Notes: generated by a model not told the origin, from the sequence alone. A DNA stretch of 64,000 nt from UBA5614 sp034678545 (GCA_034678545.1 JAXDBS010000095.1:62001-126000), one strand, 5' to 3'. Shown: positions 8,276-18,557, counted from the stretch's first letter. Made by a program: numbers and translations.

Positions 8276-8803
8276 ATGGTGCAGGCATTTAAGTTAGATA
8301 TCGTTAGGAATCTTAAGGAGCGGCTCCAGGACGCCAAGGCGATCGTGCTTGTGGATTATAAGGGAATCAACATCGAGGAAGTCAACCAGTTGCGGACTCG
8401 CTTCCGCAATGAGAAGGTGGATTACTTGGTTCAGAAAAACACGCTGGTCAAGATAGCTTTGCATGATCTTGGCATTACCGGCCTGGATGAATACCTGGTC
8501 GGCCCGACTGCACTTGCCGTAAGTAAAAATGACGAGGTTGCCGCGGCGCGGGTGGTGGTGAAATTTCTTAAAGAAGTGATGGAAGAAAAGGAATTTCCCA
8601 AATTCAAGGCTGGTTTCGTCGCCGGGAACGTGTTGGATGCCGGTCAGATGTCAGCGTTGGCAAAACTGCCCTCCCGCGACGAACTGCTGGCCAAGGTCTT
8701 AGGAAGCGCGCAAGCTCCCATAAGCAGACTGCTGGGAGTCACCCAGGGCATTATCCGCAAATTCGTCTATGCGGTGGATGCTGTAGCCAAAAACAAACAA
8801 TAA
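8276..8803 (+). CDS. rplJ: 50S ribosomal protein L10
   Basis: 175 residues from the ATG at 8276, set by AAGGAGG at 8264-8270; an upstream in-frame start at 8198 would lie inside rplA. N-terminal RNA-binding part has AIVLVDYKGINIEEVNQLR and KNTLVKIAL; the C-terminal helix (from about 135) anchors L7/L12 dimers. Only 11 bases separate it from rplA, so there is no room for the long autoregulatory L10 leader seen in enterobacteria. Confidence 0.97.
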   Translation: MVQAFKLDIVRNLKERLQDAKAIVLVDYKGINIEEVNQLRTRFRNEKVDYLVQKNTLVKIALHDLGITGLDEYLVGPTALAVSKNDEVAAARVVVKFLKEVMEEKEFPKFKAGFVAGNVLDAGQMSALAKLPSRDELLAKVLGSAQAPISRLLGVTQGIIRKFVYAVDAVAKNKQ

Positions 8804-8827
8804 AATATTCTCAATGATGGAGGAACA

Positions 8828-9208
8828 ATGTCCGATAAAAAACAGCAAGTAATCGACCTGATCAAGGATATGACCGTCCTGGAACTGGCCGAATTAGTCA
8901 AAGACATGGAAGAAATATTCGGGGTTTCGGCTGCAGCGCCAGTCGCAGCCGCAGCAGCCGCACCTGCGGCTGGAGCAGCCTCTGCCGCAGAGGAAAAGAG
9001 TGAGTTTGACGTAATTCTGCAAAGTGCAGGAGACAAGAAAATTAACGTGATCAAAGTTGTTCGCGAGATCACCAAGCTTGGCCTGAAAGAAGCCAAGGAC
9101 CTGGTGGACGGAGCGCCCAAGGTAGTTGTGGAAAAAGTCAGCAAAGAAGAGGCCGATTCAGTCAAAAAGAAACTGGAAGAAGTCGGCGCCAGTATTGAAG
9201 TCAAATAA
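8828..9208 (+). CDS. rplL: 50S ribosomal protein L7/L12
   Basis: 126 residues. N-terminal dimerisation domain to about 33, an Ala-rich hinge (about 36-57), and the C-terminal factor-binding domain with EKSEFDVILQSAGDKKINVIKVVRE and GLKEAKDLVDGAPK. Recruits translation GTPases to the ribosome. Good GGAGG site. A hairpin that may attenuate transcription lies just after the stop, before rpoB. Confidence 0.98.
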   Translation: MSDKKQQVIDLIKDMTVLELAELVKDMEEIFGVSAAAPVAAAAAAPAAGAASAAEEKSEFDVILQSAGDKKINVIKVVREITKLGLKEAKDLVDGAPKVVVEKVSKEEADSVKKKLEEVGASIEVK

Positions 9209-9224
9209 ACTCATCATCAGCTTG

Positions 9225-9266
9225 CAAGGGAATGGGAACATAAATCCCACTTCCCTTGTATTTTCT
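9225..9266 (+). terminator. Attenuator-like hairpin between rplL and rpoB
   Basis: CAAGGGAATGGGA (9225-9237) pairs with TCCCACTTCCCTTG (9245-9258), one bulged C, seven-base loop, followed by TATTTTCT. A strong hairpin with a short T-rich tail, placed where E. coli has its partial terminator that lowers rpoBC expression relative to ribosomal proteins. The imperfect T-run suits partial read-through. Confidence 0.7.
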
Positions 9267-9313
9267 ATGATTTGCAACTTGCCAATACCCACAGATTACA
9301 AAGGAGTGCGCTT

Positions 9314-12300
9314 TTGAGAACTATCAAAAGTTATTCCCGCATTAACAAACGGTTTCAGGAACTCGGTATTCCGCGGGTGGAGATCCCGGATCTGCTGGCC
9401 ATGCAGGTCGAGTCCTTTAATGATTTTCTACAGAAGGATATCCATCCCCAGTTCCGCCAGAAAAAGGGACTGCAGGCAGTCTTTGAAAGCATTTTCCCGT
9501 TGGAGGACCCAAAGGGCAATTTCCTTCTGGAATTCATCGAATACAATGTCCTGAAGGAAAAATACTCGATCACGGAGTGCATCGAGCGCAACTTGTCGTA
9601 TCAGGCACCCTTGAAAGCCAAGATGCGGCTCACGATCTATGAGAACCGCGAGAATGAGCGGGTGGTCAAGGATGTCATCGAACAGGACGTTTTTCTGGGC
9701 GAGATCCCTTTGATCACAGAGCAGGGAACCTTTATTGTCAACGGCGCTGAAAGGGTTGTGATCTCGCAGCTCCAGCGTTCACCCGGGGTTTATTTCTCGG
9801 AAGAGAAGCATCCCAGTGGCAAGACTCTTTATTCAGCCAAAATAATCCCCTATAACGGCTCCTGGCTGGAATTCGATATCGATTTGCACGATGTGATGTA
9901 TGTGCATATCGACAAACGGCGTAAGCTCCCGGTAACAGTGCTACTGCGCGCCATCGGTATCTCGGAGAACGGTGATTTGCGCGACAAGTTCTATCAGAAA
10001 GAGAAACTGGCGCCCAAAGCTGCCAAGGGCAGGCATCTCTACTCGGATATTCCCTCCGATGATCCCGCCAAACCCCTGGCCCTGGCCAACGATCTGGTCA
10101 ATGACGCATTGATTAAAGTCTTGACCGAAGCTAAAATCAACACCATAGAAGCCATAGACTATAATTATGAAATCGCCCGCAAGGTGCTGGAAAATACAAT
10201 TGCTAAGGATCCCACAAATAATCAGGCGGAAGCCCTGGAAAAGATCTATTCCATCATCAGGCCGGGGGAGGAAGCGACTCCGGAGACGGCAAAACAGATG
10301 ATCGACCGGATGTTTTTTAACGAGAAACGCTACAATCTGGGCGATGTGGGCCGTTATAAAATCAATAAGCGTTTGGATTTAAAAGTATCTCTCGACACCC
10401 TGACCCTGACCGTTGCTGACTTTGTTCAGATCTTCAAGACCATGATCAATATCTACAGGGACGAGGATTCCATAGACGATATCGATAACCTGGCCAACCG
10501 GCGAGTGCGCACCGTGGGCGAACTGCTTCAGGAGCAATATGCTTCTGGGCTTTCGATGATGTCACGCATCGTGTTGGAACGCATGAGCATTGCCAATACG
10601 GACGATGTTAACGTTCACGATCTGGTCAACAGCAACGCCCTGATTTCAGTCGTGCAGTCCTTTTTCCTGACAGGCCAATTGTCCCAGTTCATGGAACAGA
10701 CCAATCCGCTTGCGGGGCTGCGGCATAAAAGAGCGCTTTCAGCCCTCGGCCCAGGCGGCCTCACCCGTGACCGGGCCGGATTCGAAGTGCGCGACGTGCA
10801 TCATTCCCACTACGGCAGAGTCTGTCCCATTGAAACTCCTGAAGGACCCAATATCGGCCTGATCGTATCACCGGCTATTTATTCCCGCATCAATCGGTTC
10901 GGGTTCATTGAAACTCCTTACATCAGGGTCAAGAACGGCGTTGTAACGGACCAGTATGAATGGATGGATGCTGCGGAAGAGGAAAAATATACCATCGCGC
11001 AACCCAATGTTGTCCTTGATAAAAAGAGGCGCATTACGGATGAAGTGATCTTTGCCCGCCAGAAGGGCGAGTTCATTCAGGTGAAACCCACTGAAGTGCA
11101 GTTTATCGATGTATCTCCTCAGCAGATGGTTTCAGTATCGGCCGCTATGATTCCCTTTCTTGAGCATGACGATGCTAACCGCGCTCTGATGGGCTCCAAC
11201 ATGCAGCGCCAGGCTGTGCCCTTGATCAATCCAGTGGCCCCTGTCGTCGGAACAGGCATGGAAATGATCGCTTCCTACGATACTTCCAGCGTAACTTTAG
11301 CTCCGTATGACTGCGAAATAACCAATGTCAATTCCGAATTCATTGAGGTCAAACCTCTGGATGAGAAGGACGAAGCCTTTTACCTAAGCCAGGGAAACAG
11401 GATCTATCTGAAGAAGTTCCTGCGGACAAACCAGGACACCTGCATCAATCAGCGCGCCACTGTCAGAAAGGGTGACATTGTGAAAAAGGGGCAGCCTATC
11501 ACGGATGGCCCCTGTGTGGAAGACAACCGCCTGGCTCTGGGCACGAATATGCTGGTCGCTTTCATGCCTTGGTACGGATACAATTATGAGGACGCCATCA
11601 TCCTGAGCGAAAAGGTGGCCAGAGAGGATACGCTGACCTCTATTTACATCGAGGAGTTGGAAGTGATGGTCCGAAACGTGAAAAACGGCAAGGAAGAACT
11701 TGCCTACGATATTCCCAACGTTCCGGCCCATGCCTTGCGAAACCTCGATAAAACCGGTATCATCAGAGTCGGTTCAGTGATCCAGGCCGGTGACATCATC
11801 GTGGGGAAGGTCACTCCTAAATCTATAGAGATAGATCCCTCTCCCGAGGAAAACCTGATGCGCGCCCTGTTTGGAGACAGGGCGGGAGACTTCACGAACA
11901 GCTCACTCAAGGCCAAACCCGGGATGGAAGGTGTCGTGATCGATGTTAAGGTCTTTTCTCGCCTGGAAGAAACCGGGGATGTGGAAGAAAAGAACGTCAA
12001 GCTGATCGATACCCTGAAACAGGAGCTGAACGAACGTCGCATTAAGATTGAAAACTTCAAGGAAGAGAAACTCTCCGCCTGCCTGGTGGGAGAAGTTGCC
12101 AAATCCCTGACAGATGAGAAAACTGGTATGTATTTCATTCCCGCCGGTAAAAAGATTAAAAAAGATGACCTCAAGCGGATCAACTTCAAGAAGCTGAACC
12201 TCGAAGTGGAAATGGTCGAGGACCGGGAAAAGAACATGCAGATCTACCAGGACGTGATCATGAAAGTCAAATCCGCCCTGGAAGAAAGTGAAAACATCTA

Positions 12301-13093
12301 CCGAAAGGCACGCGAACGCCTGAAACATGGCGATGAGCTTGCTTACGGAGTCCGCAAGATGGTCAAAGTCTATGTTGCTAAAAAGCGTAAGATTGAAGTG
12401 GGCGACAAGATGGCGGGTCGGCATGGCAACAAGGGCGTGATTTCCATTATCGCGCCCATCGAGGATATGCCTTTCATGGAAGACGGAACGCCGATCGACA
12501 TTGTCCTCAATCCTTTGGGCGTGCCCTCCCGTATGAATATCGGGCAGATAATGGAAACGCATTTGGGCATGGCAGCTAAAATGCTGGGCTTTGATGTAGA
12601 AACCCCGATCTTTGATGGAGCCGCAATCGAGAACATAGAGGAAGAGCTTATCAAGGCTGGCTTGCCCCGCGACGGCAAGCAAATCCTGTATGACGGGAAG
12701 ACCGGCGACAGGTTCAGGGAAAGGGTAACGGTTGGTATCATTTATATGATGAAACTGAATCACCTTGTGGCTGACAAGATGCACGCCCGTTCCACAGGAC
12801 CCTATTCACTGATCACGCAGCAGCCACTGGGCGGCAAAGCCCAGCATGGCGGGCAGCGTCTGGGTGAAATGGAAGTCTGGGCGCTGGAAGCCTACGGCGC
12901 CGCTCACCTGCTGGAGGAAATGCTGACCATCAAATCGGATGACGTGGACGGGCGCAACAGCGCTTTCAAGGCCATCACACGTGGAGATAACCCGCCTCCT
13001 CCGGGAGTGCCGGAAAGCTTTAACGTCCTGGTTAGCGAATTAAAATCGCTGGGCTTTGACATCGAGTTTCTTCAGGAAGACGAACTGGAGTAG
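9314..13093 (+). CDS. rpoB: DNA-directed RNA polymerase subunit beta
   Basis: 1259 residues from a TTG start at 9314, chosen because AAAGGAG at 9300-9306 stands seven bases before it; an earlier in-frame TTG at 9272 has no ribosome site and lies just behind the attenuator. Core sequences are intact: GPGGLTRDRAGFEVRDVHHSHYGRVCPIETPEGPNIGLI, GYNYEDAIILSE, and the C-terminal GGKAQHGGQRLGEMEVWALEAYGAAHLLEEMLTIKSDD. In the rifampicin pocket (QLSQFMEQTNPLAGLRHKRALSAL) Glu461 stands where E. coli has Asp516. rpoC follows after ten bases. Confidence 0.97.
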   Translation: MRTIKSYSRINKRFQELGIPRVEIPDLLAMQVESFNDFLQKDIHPQFRQKKGLQAVFESIFPLEDPKGNFLLEFIEYNVLKEKYSITECIERNLSYQAPLKAKMRLTIYENRENERVVKDVIEQDVFLGEIPLITEQGTFIVNGAERVVISQLQRSPGVYFSEEKHPSGKTLYSAKIIPYNGSWLEFDIDLHDVMYVHIDKRRKLPVTVLLRAIGISENGDLRDKFYQKEKLAPKAAKGRHLYSDIPSDDPAKPLALANDLVNDALIKVLTEAKINTIEAIDYNYEIARKVLENTIAKDPTNNQAEALEKIYSIIRPGEEATPETAKQMIDRMFFNEKRYNLGDVGRYKINKRLDLKVSLDTLTLTVADFVQIFKTMINIYRDEDSIDDIDNLANRRVRTVGELLQEQYASGLSMMSRIVLERMSIANTDDVNVHDLVNSNALISVVQSFFLTGQLSQFMEQTNPLAGLRHKRALSALGPGGLTRDRAGFEVRDVHHSHYGRVCPIETPEGPNIGLIVSPAIYSRINRFGFIETPYIRVKNGVVTDQYEWMDAAEEEKYTIAQPNVVLDKKRRITDEVIFARQKGEFIQVKPTEVQFIDVSPQQMVSVSAAMIPFLEHDDANRALMGSNMQRQAVPLINPVAPVVGTGMEMIASYDTSSVTLAPYDCEITNVNSEFIEVKPLDEKDEAFYLSQGNRIYLKKFLRTNQDTCINQRATVRKGDIVKKGQPITDGPCVEDNRLALGTNMLVAFMPWYGYNYEDAIILSEKVAREDTLTSIYIEELEVMVRNVKNGKEELAYDIPNVPAHALRNLDKTGIIRVGSVIQAGDIIVGKVTPKSIEIDPSPEENLMRALFGDRAGDFTNSSLKAKPGMEGVVIDVKVFSRLEETGDVEEKNVKLIDTLKQELNERRIKIENFKEEKLSACLVGEVAKSLTDEKTGMYFIPAGKKIKKDDLKRINFKKLNLEVEMVEDREKNMQIYQDVIMKVKSALEESENIYRKARERLKHGDELAYGVRKMVKVYVAKKRKIEVGDKMAGRHGNKGVISIIAPIEDMPFMEDGTPIDIVLNPLGVPSRMNIGQIMETHLGMAAKMLGFDVETPIFDGAAIENIEEELIKAGLPRDGKQILYDGKTGDRFRERVTVGIIYMMKLNHLVADKMHARSTGPYSLITQQPLGGKAQHGGQRLGEMEVWALEAYGAAHLLEEMLTIKSDDVDGRNSAFKAITRGDNPPPPGVPESFNVLVSELKSLGFDIEFLQEDELE

Positions 13094-13103
13094 GGGGAAG
13101 GCA

Positions 13104-16100
13104 ATGAAAGACAACCATCGTGATCACCGCAACCTGTCCTACGATCTGGTCAGGATCAAGCTGGCGTCTCCGGAAGTCATCCGTGACGAATGGAGTTACG
13201 GCGAGGTTACAAAGCCTGACACACTGAATTACCGGACGCTCAAACCGGAAAAGGACGGCCTGTTTTGCGAACGCATCTTCGGCCCGGAACGGGATTATGA
13301 ATGCGCCTGCGGCAAATACAAAAAGAAACGTTTCCAAAACACTGTCTGCGACCGCTGCGGAGTCCTGGTCACTTCTTCCAGGATCAGGCGCACCCGCATG
13401 GGACATATTGATCTGGCCGTACCAGTGGCGCATATCTGGTTCGTGAAAAGCGCTCCCAGCAAGATCGGAGTCCTGTTGGACATGACGGTCAAGGACCTGG
13501 AACGCGTACTATATTACGAATCATATATTGTAATTGATCCGGGCGACAGTCCCTACGAGCGCTTGGAACTGATAGATGTTGACGAATTTTACGAAGTGAA
13601 GGATAAACTGGACGGCAACTTCCTGGCCATGATCGGCGCTGAGGCGGTTAAGGAACTGCTAAGCCGCATTGACCTCGAAGGTGAACAGCAGAATCTGAAA
13701 GCGCTTCTCAAGATGGAGGTTTCCGCACTCCGAAAACAAAAGATCATTAACAAGCTGAAAATAGTGGATGCCTTCCTGCAATCCGGAAACCTGCCTCAAC
13801 ACATGGTTATGGACGTGCTGCCTGTTCTGCCGCCTACCCTGCGGCCTTTGGTCCCGCTGGAAGGAGGCAGGTTCGCGACGGCAGATTTCAACGACCTCTA
13901 CCGCAGGGTCATCACACGCAACAACCGCCTGAGGCAGTTGCTGGAGATACATGCGCCCGAAGTGATCCTGCGCAACGAAAAACGGATGCTGCAGGAGGCG
14001 GTGGACGCTCTGATCGACAATTCGCGCAAGGCTCGTCCGGTCAGAGGCCGGGGCAACAGGCCCCTCAAATCCCTGACCGACCAGCTCAAAGGAAAACAGG
14101 GCCGCTTCCGCCAAAACCTCTTGGGTAAGCGGGTTGACTACTCCGGCCGTTCAGTGATCACTGTCGGTCCCGAACTTAAACTGTGGCAGTGCGGCCTGCC
14201 CAAGGAAATGGCAGTTGAACTCTTCAAACCTTATCTGATCGAGCGTCTGCAGAAGATGGGCGAGGTGGACAAGGTCAAGAATGCCAAGAAACTGATTGAA
14301 AAGAAGCAGCCGGAGATCTGGAGCATTCTGGAAGACGTTATCAAAAATTATCCTGTTCTTCTGAATCGTGCTCCCACCCTGCACCGCCTTGGTATCCAAG
14401 CCTTTATGCCGGTTCTGACGGAAAACAAGGCAATCCAATTGCACCCCATGGTTTGCGTACCCTTTAATGCAGACTTCGATGGAGACCAGATGGGTGTTTA
14501 TGTTCCGCTTTCGCAGGAGGCGCAGATTGAAGCCCGCATTCTTATGTTATCCACCCGCAATCTGCTCCTGCCCTCCAATGGCAGGCTGTCCATGGCGGCC
14601 AACCAGGATATCGTGCTGGGATGCTATTATCTGACTATGGAGGAGGAACCTCCACCCAAGGACGTCAAACAGCTGCGCCATTTCTACGGAATGGACGAAG
14701 TTGTCATGGCCTACGAGCAGCAGGAACTGCTTTACAGCGCCAAAAGTGACGCGGCCGACGAACGCAGCCTTGATTTGCATTCCTGGATCAGGCTCAAACT
14801 CGGAAGTGAATATATTGTCACGACTGTGGGCCGGGTTATCTTCAACCAGGTTCTGCCAGCCAAGATCGGATTCCAGAATATCACCTATGACAAGGGCAAG
14901 CTCAATGACCTCGCCATGCTCTGCTACGAAGCTGTCGGGCAGTGGGAAACCGCCGATATTCTGGACAACGTCAAGGAAACCGGATTCCGCTATGCCACGA
15001 GAGCGGGTGTAACTTTCAGCTTTGGTGACATCATTGTGCCCGTCAAGAAGCAGCAGATCCTGGATGGGGCCGAAAGAGAGGTCCAGAAGATATTCGACCT
15101 CCAGATGAAAGGCGGAATCACTGAAAACGAGCGCTTTTCCCGCGTCGTTGACCAATGGAAAAAAACCTCCGTCCGGGTTACCGACGAGATGATGGAAGAC
15201 CTTTCCAAGGACAGGAAGGGGCTCAACTCCATTTATATGATGTACAAATCCGGCGCCCGCGGCAGCAAGGACCAGATCAAGCAGCTGGGCGGCATGCGGG
15301 GCCTGATGGACAAGCCTACCAAAACCACTGCCAGCGCCGGCGGGGATGTGATCGAGACCCCTATCAAGTCCAATTTCAAAGAAGGCCTCACTGTTTTGGA
15401 ATACTTCATCTCCACGCACGGAGCGAGAAAGGGTCTTGCCGACACAGCGCTGAAAACTGCCGATGCAGGCTACCTGACCCGCAGACTGGTGGACGTTGCC
15501 CAGAATGCCATCATTAGCATTGAGGACTGCGGCACTTCCCGCGGCGTGGAAATGACCTGCCTCAAGGAAGGCAATGAGATCGTCCAGACCTTGGCTGAAA
15601 GGATCCAGGGCCGAACCGCAGCCGAGGATGTGATCGATCCCGTCACGGGCAAGACCATCGTCCAGACCGGCGAAGAGATCACGAACAAAATGGCGCGCAC
15701 CATCCAGAACCACGGCATCATTTCAGTAAAGGTTCGTTCGGTCCTGACCTGCGAGGCGGACCGCGGAATTTGCGCCGCCTGCTACGGCAGGAACCTGGCC
15801 ACTCAGAAGCCTGTGATCATAGGCGATCCGGTCGGTATTATTGCCGCGCAAAGCATCGGTGAGCCTGGCACGCAACTCACGCTGAGGACCTTCCATATCG
15901 GCGGAGCAGCCAGCACGGCTACGGAACTGGCCGAAGTGGCCTCCAGCTATGACGGGATTATCAGGTTTGAACGCATGAACTTTGTCACCAACCGTGAAAA
16001 CCAGTTGATCTCGGTCAGCCATCTGGGCAAGATCATCATCGTAGATGAAAAAGACAAAAACAAGGTCCTGGAGGAATACAAGGTCGAATACGCTGCCACC

Positions 16101-17579
16101 ATCCACGTCAGGGACGGCCAGAAAGTGGCCAGGGACACCGTTCTGCTGAGCTGGGACCAGTACAACAACCCGCTCATCTCGACCGCCAAGGGTGTCCTGC
16201 ATTATGACAATTTCCTCAAGGACCTTACCTTCAAGGAAGAATACAACGACATCACCTACACGCGGGACATCACGATCATTGAATCCAAGGAACGCAAGGT
16301 CCAGCCCCAGTTCAAGATCATCGGTGACGACGGGCGCGCTACCCAGGTTCCACTGCAGACAGGGCTGATCGTCCGGGTTGAGGACGGCAGCTACGTTTAC
16401 CCCGGCGACATTCTGGGTCAAACCTCGAGGACCACTATCAAGCAGCGCGATATCACGGGCGGCCTGCCCCGCGTGCAGGATCTGTTTGAGGCCCGCGTGC
16501 CCAAGGACAAGGCCAAGATCTCTGAAATTGACGGGCTGGTCACCATCGGCGGCCTGAAAAAGACCGGCCGCGATATCTTTGTCACGCCCACCAACGGCCT
16601 TTTTGCACCTGCCGAAGGTAAAGTCCTGGTTGAGAACAGGGATGACCGGATCGTGATCGTCGTATTGCCCGAACAGACTGTCTATGTTGACAAGGACGGC
16701 AAAGTAACCATAACCGAGGAAAGGAAAAAACAGATCGTCACTGTCACCAAAAAGAATGCCAAACCGGTCGCGTATGAAATCCCCAGGAAAATGGAAATTA
16801 TCGTCCATGACGGTGATTCCGTCAAGGCTGGCACACCGCTTTGCGGATTGGTTTACGATGTTCCCTCCGATCAGGAAAGCATCGTGGCCACCGGCGATCC
16901 CATCAGAGAGGGGCAACCTCTGGCCGGGCGCAAATATGCCATCCCTTCCGGCAAGCGCATCATAGTTCATCAGGGTGACTGGGTGGAAAGCGGCGACGCC
17001 TTGTCTGACGGTCCGTTCGACCCGCACGATATGCTTGTAAAGGGTATCATTGAAGCCCAGATGCTGATCCTCAACGAAGTTCAGGAGATCTACCGAAAGC
17101 AGGGCGTGAAGATCGACGACAAGCACATCAGTGTCATCATCCGCCAGATGTTCAAGAAAGTGCGCATTATAGATCCCGGCCAGACCAGCTTCCTGGAAGG
17201 CGACATCGTTGACAAGGTGGCTGTGGAAAAGGAAAACCGCCTGGCTCAGGACAACGACCTGGAGCCCGCGCAGTTCGAACAGCTGCTGCTGGGCATCACC
17301 AAAACTTCCCTGTTAACTGACAGCTGGCTCTCAGCCGCGTCATTTCAGGAGACCACCAAGGTGTTGACCAAGGCTTCCATCGAGGGCCGGGTCGATCATC
17401 TGGAAGGCCTCAAGGAAAGCATCATCATGGGTCACCGCATCCCTGTGGGCACCGGTTCCCGCATCTATACCCAACGGGTCAAGCAGGCTTTGGCGGAAGG
17501 CAAGACGGTGGCCGAGATCGTTGAAGAGATAGCGCATCCGGCGGAAAGTGAAACCGCTGAAAGCATATATGACTTCTAA
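13104..17579 (+). CDS. rpoC: DNA-directed RNA polymerase subunit beta'
   Basis: 1491 residues from ATG 13104 with GGGGGAAGG just before it. Zinc-binding N-terminus (CACGKYKKKRFQNTVCDRCG), catalytic NADFDGDQM with the three Mg-binding Asp residues, a second zinc site (CEADRGICAACYG), bridge/trigger-loop region with GEPGTQLTLRTFHIGG, and C-terminal ILTKASIEGRVDHLEGLKE-like segment (here VLTKASIEGRVDHLEGLKE). Length is larger than the E. coli protein, with insertion in the region of about residues 1000-1300. Transcribed with rpoB; rpsL follows after 38 bases. Confidence 0.97.
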   Translation: MKDNHRDHRNLSYDLVRIKLASPEVIRDEWSYGEVTKPDTLNYRTLKPEKDGLFCERIFGPERDYECACGKYKKKRFQNTVCDRCGVLVTSSRIRRTRMGHIDLAVPVAHIWFVKSAPSKIGVLLDMTVKDLERVLYYESYIVIDPGDSPYERLELIDVDEFYEVKDKLDGNFLAMIGAEAVKELLSRIDLEGEQQNLKALLKMEVSALRKQKIINKLKIVDAFLQSGNLPQHMVMDVLPVLPPTLRPLVPLEGGRFATADFNDLYRRVITRNNRLRQLLEIHAPEVILRNEKRMLQEAVDALIDNSRKARPVRGRGNRPLKSLTDQLKGKQGRFRQNLLGKRVDYSGRSVITVGPELKLWQCGLPKEMAVELFKPYLIERLQKMGEVDKVKNAKKLIEKKQPEIWSILEDVIKNYPVLLNRAPTLHRLGIQAFMPVLTENKAIQLHPMVCVPFNADFDGDQMGVYVPLSQEAQIEARILMLSTRNLLLPSNGRLSMAANQDIVLGCYYLTMEEEPPPKDVKQLRHFYGMDEVVMAYEQQELLYSAKSDAADERSLDLHSWIRLKLGSEYIVTTVGRVIFNQVLPAKIGFQNITYDKGKLNDLAMLCYEAVGQWETADILDNVKETGFRYATRAGVTFSFGDIIVPVKKQQILDGAEREVQKIFDLQMKGGITENERFSRVVDQWKKTSVRVTDEMMEDLSKDRKGLNSIYMMYKSGARGSKDQIKQLGGMRGLMDKPTKTTASAGGDVIETPIKSNFKEGLTVLEYFISTHGARKGLADTALKTADAGYLTRRLVDVAQNAIISIEDCGTSRGVEMTCLKEGNEIVQTLAERIQGRTAAEDVIDPVTGKTIVQTGEEITNKMARTIQNHGIISVKVRSVLTCEADRGICAACYGRNLATQKPVIIGDPVGIIAAQSIGEPGTQLTLRTFHIGGAASTATELAEVASSYDGIIRFERMNFVTNRENQLISVSHLGKIIIVDEKDKNKVLEEYKVEYAATIHVRDGQKVARDTVLLSWDQYNNPLISTAKGVLHYDNFLKDLTFKEEYNDITYTRDITIIESKERKVQPQFKIIGDDGRATQVPLQTGLIVRVEDGSYVYPGDILGQTSRTTIKQRDITGGLPRVQDLFEARVPKDKAKISEIDGLVTIGGLKKTGRDIFVTPTNGLFAPAEGKVLVENRDDRIVIVVLPEQTVYVDKDGKVTITEERKKQIVTVTKKNAKPVAYEIPRKMEIIVHDGDSVKAGTPLCGLVYDVPSDQESIVATGDPIREGQPLAGRKYAIPSGKRIIVHQGDWVESGDALSDGPFDPHDMLVKGIIEAQMLILNEVQEIYRKQGVKIDDKHISVIIRQMFKKVRIIDPGQTSFLEGDIVDKVAVEKENRLAQDNDLEPAQFEQLLLGITKTSLLTDSWLSAASFQETTKVLTKASIEGRVDHLEGLKESIIMGHRIPVGTGSRIYTQRVKQALAEGKTVAEIVEEIAHPAESETAESIYDF

Positions 17580-17617
17580 ATAAGATAAACACACTAAAAA
17601 GTGGAGGAAAGAAACAA

Positions 17618-18001
17618 GTGCCAACCATTAATCAGCTAATCCGCAAAGGCAGAACTGAGGTTATCACCAAAAAGAAAACCAGGGCGCTGATGGGATGTCC
17701 GCAAAGGCGCGGAGTATGCACTCGTGTTTACACGACGACGCCCAAGAAACCCAATTCAGCCTTGCGCAAGGTTGCCCGTGTCCGGCTCGTGAACGGATTT
17801 GAAGTCACGGCATACATTCCTGGCGAAGGGCACAACCTGCAGGAACACTCCATTGTGATGGTGCGCGGAGGCCGTGTCAAGGACCTGCCCGGCGTGCGTT
17901 ACCATATCATTCGCGGCGCCCTTGACACCGCCGGCGTGGATAAACGGGTGAATTCCCGCTCCAAGTACGGCACCAAGCGTCCCAAGGCTGCCAAGAAGTA
18001 G
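17618..18001 (+). CDS. rpsL: 30S ribosomal protein S12
   Basis: 127 residues, GTG start with GGAGG upstream. Decoding-centre protein. Carries TTPKKPNSALRKVARVRL, in which the second Lys is the classic streptomycin-sensitive position, and VRGGRVKDLPGVRYH with the conserved Asp that is often methylthiolated. Both wild-type residues are present, so no target-site streptomycin resistance is indicated. First gene of the str operon, here directly behind rpoC. Confidence 0.98.
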   Translation: MPTINQLIRKGRTEVITKKKTRALMGCPQRRGVCTRVYTTTPKKPNSALRKVARVRLVNGFEVTAYIPGEGHNLQEHSIVMVRGGRVKDLPGVRYHIIRGALDTAGVDKRVNSRSKYGTKRPKAAKK

Positions 18002-18013
18002 GGGGAGGGGAGC

Positions 18014-18484
18014 ATGCCGAGAAAGAGAAGAGCTGTCCTCAGGGAAGTGCTGCCGGATCCTAAATACAACGATCTGGTCGTGACCAAGTTCATGAACTGC
18101 GTCATGAAACGCGGCAAGAAATCCGTGGCGGAAAGAATCGTCTACGGTGCGTTTGATATCATTGCCGACAAAACCAAACAGGATCCCCTGGAGGTTTTCA
18201 AGAACGCGCTGGAAAACGTCCGGCCCCTCGTCAAGGTGATGTCCCGACGCGTCGGCGGTTCCAACTACCAGATCCCCACCGAGGTGACTGAAAAGAACGG
18301 CCGCGCCATCGCTTTCCGCTGGATCATCAGCTATGCCCGCGCCCGCTCTGAAAAGACCATGCGCGACAAGCTGGCCGGTGAGCTTCTGGCCGCCTACAAG
18401 AAAGAAGGCAACAGCATCAAGAAACGCGAGGACACCCACAAGATGGCCGAGGCCAACAAAGCCTTCGCCCATCTGCGCTGGTAG
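18014..18484 (+). CDS. rpsG: 30S ribosomal protein S7
   Basis: 156 residues, standard length. Opens PRKRRAVLREVLPDPKYNDLVVTKFMNCVMKRGKKSVAERIVY and ends KREDTHKMAEANKAFAHLRW. Nucleates folding of the 3' domain of 16S rRNA. Twelve bases after rpsL with GGGGGAGGGG as ribosome site. The usual next genes (fusA, tuf) are absent: a strong terminator follows within 75 bases. Confidence 0.98.
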   Translation: MPRKRRAVLREVLPDPKYNDLVVTKFMNCVMKRGKKSVAERIVYGAFDIIADKTKQDPLEVFKNALENVRPLVKVMSRRVGGSNYQIPTEVTEKNGRAIAFRWIISYARARSEKTMRDKLAGELLAAYKKEGNSIKKREDTHKMAEANKAFAHLRW

Positions 18485-18557
18485 CCTCTGAACAAACGCC
18501 AGTCTACGCCAGAAAACCTTATCCTGCGCAGGCTGGAAGCCGGTTTATAAACTAATC

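Noticed and set aside
13659..17126. Long antisense frames inside rpoC (up to 467 residues)
   Set aside because: They are shadows of the strongly conserved rpoC frame with no ribosome sites or protein features.
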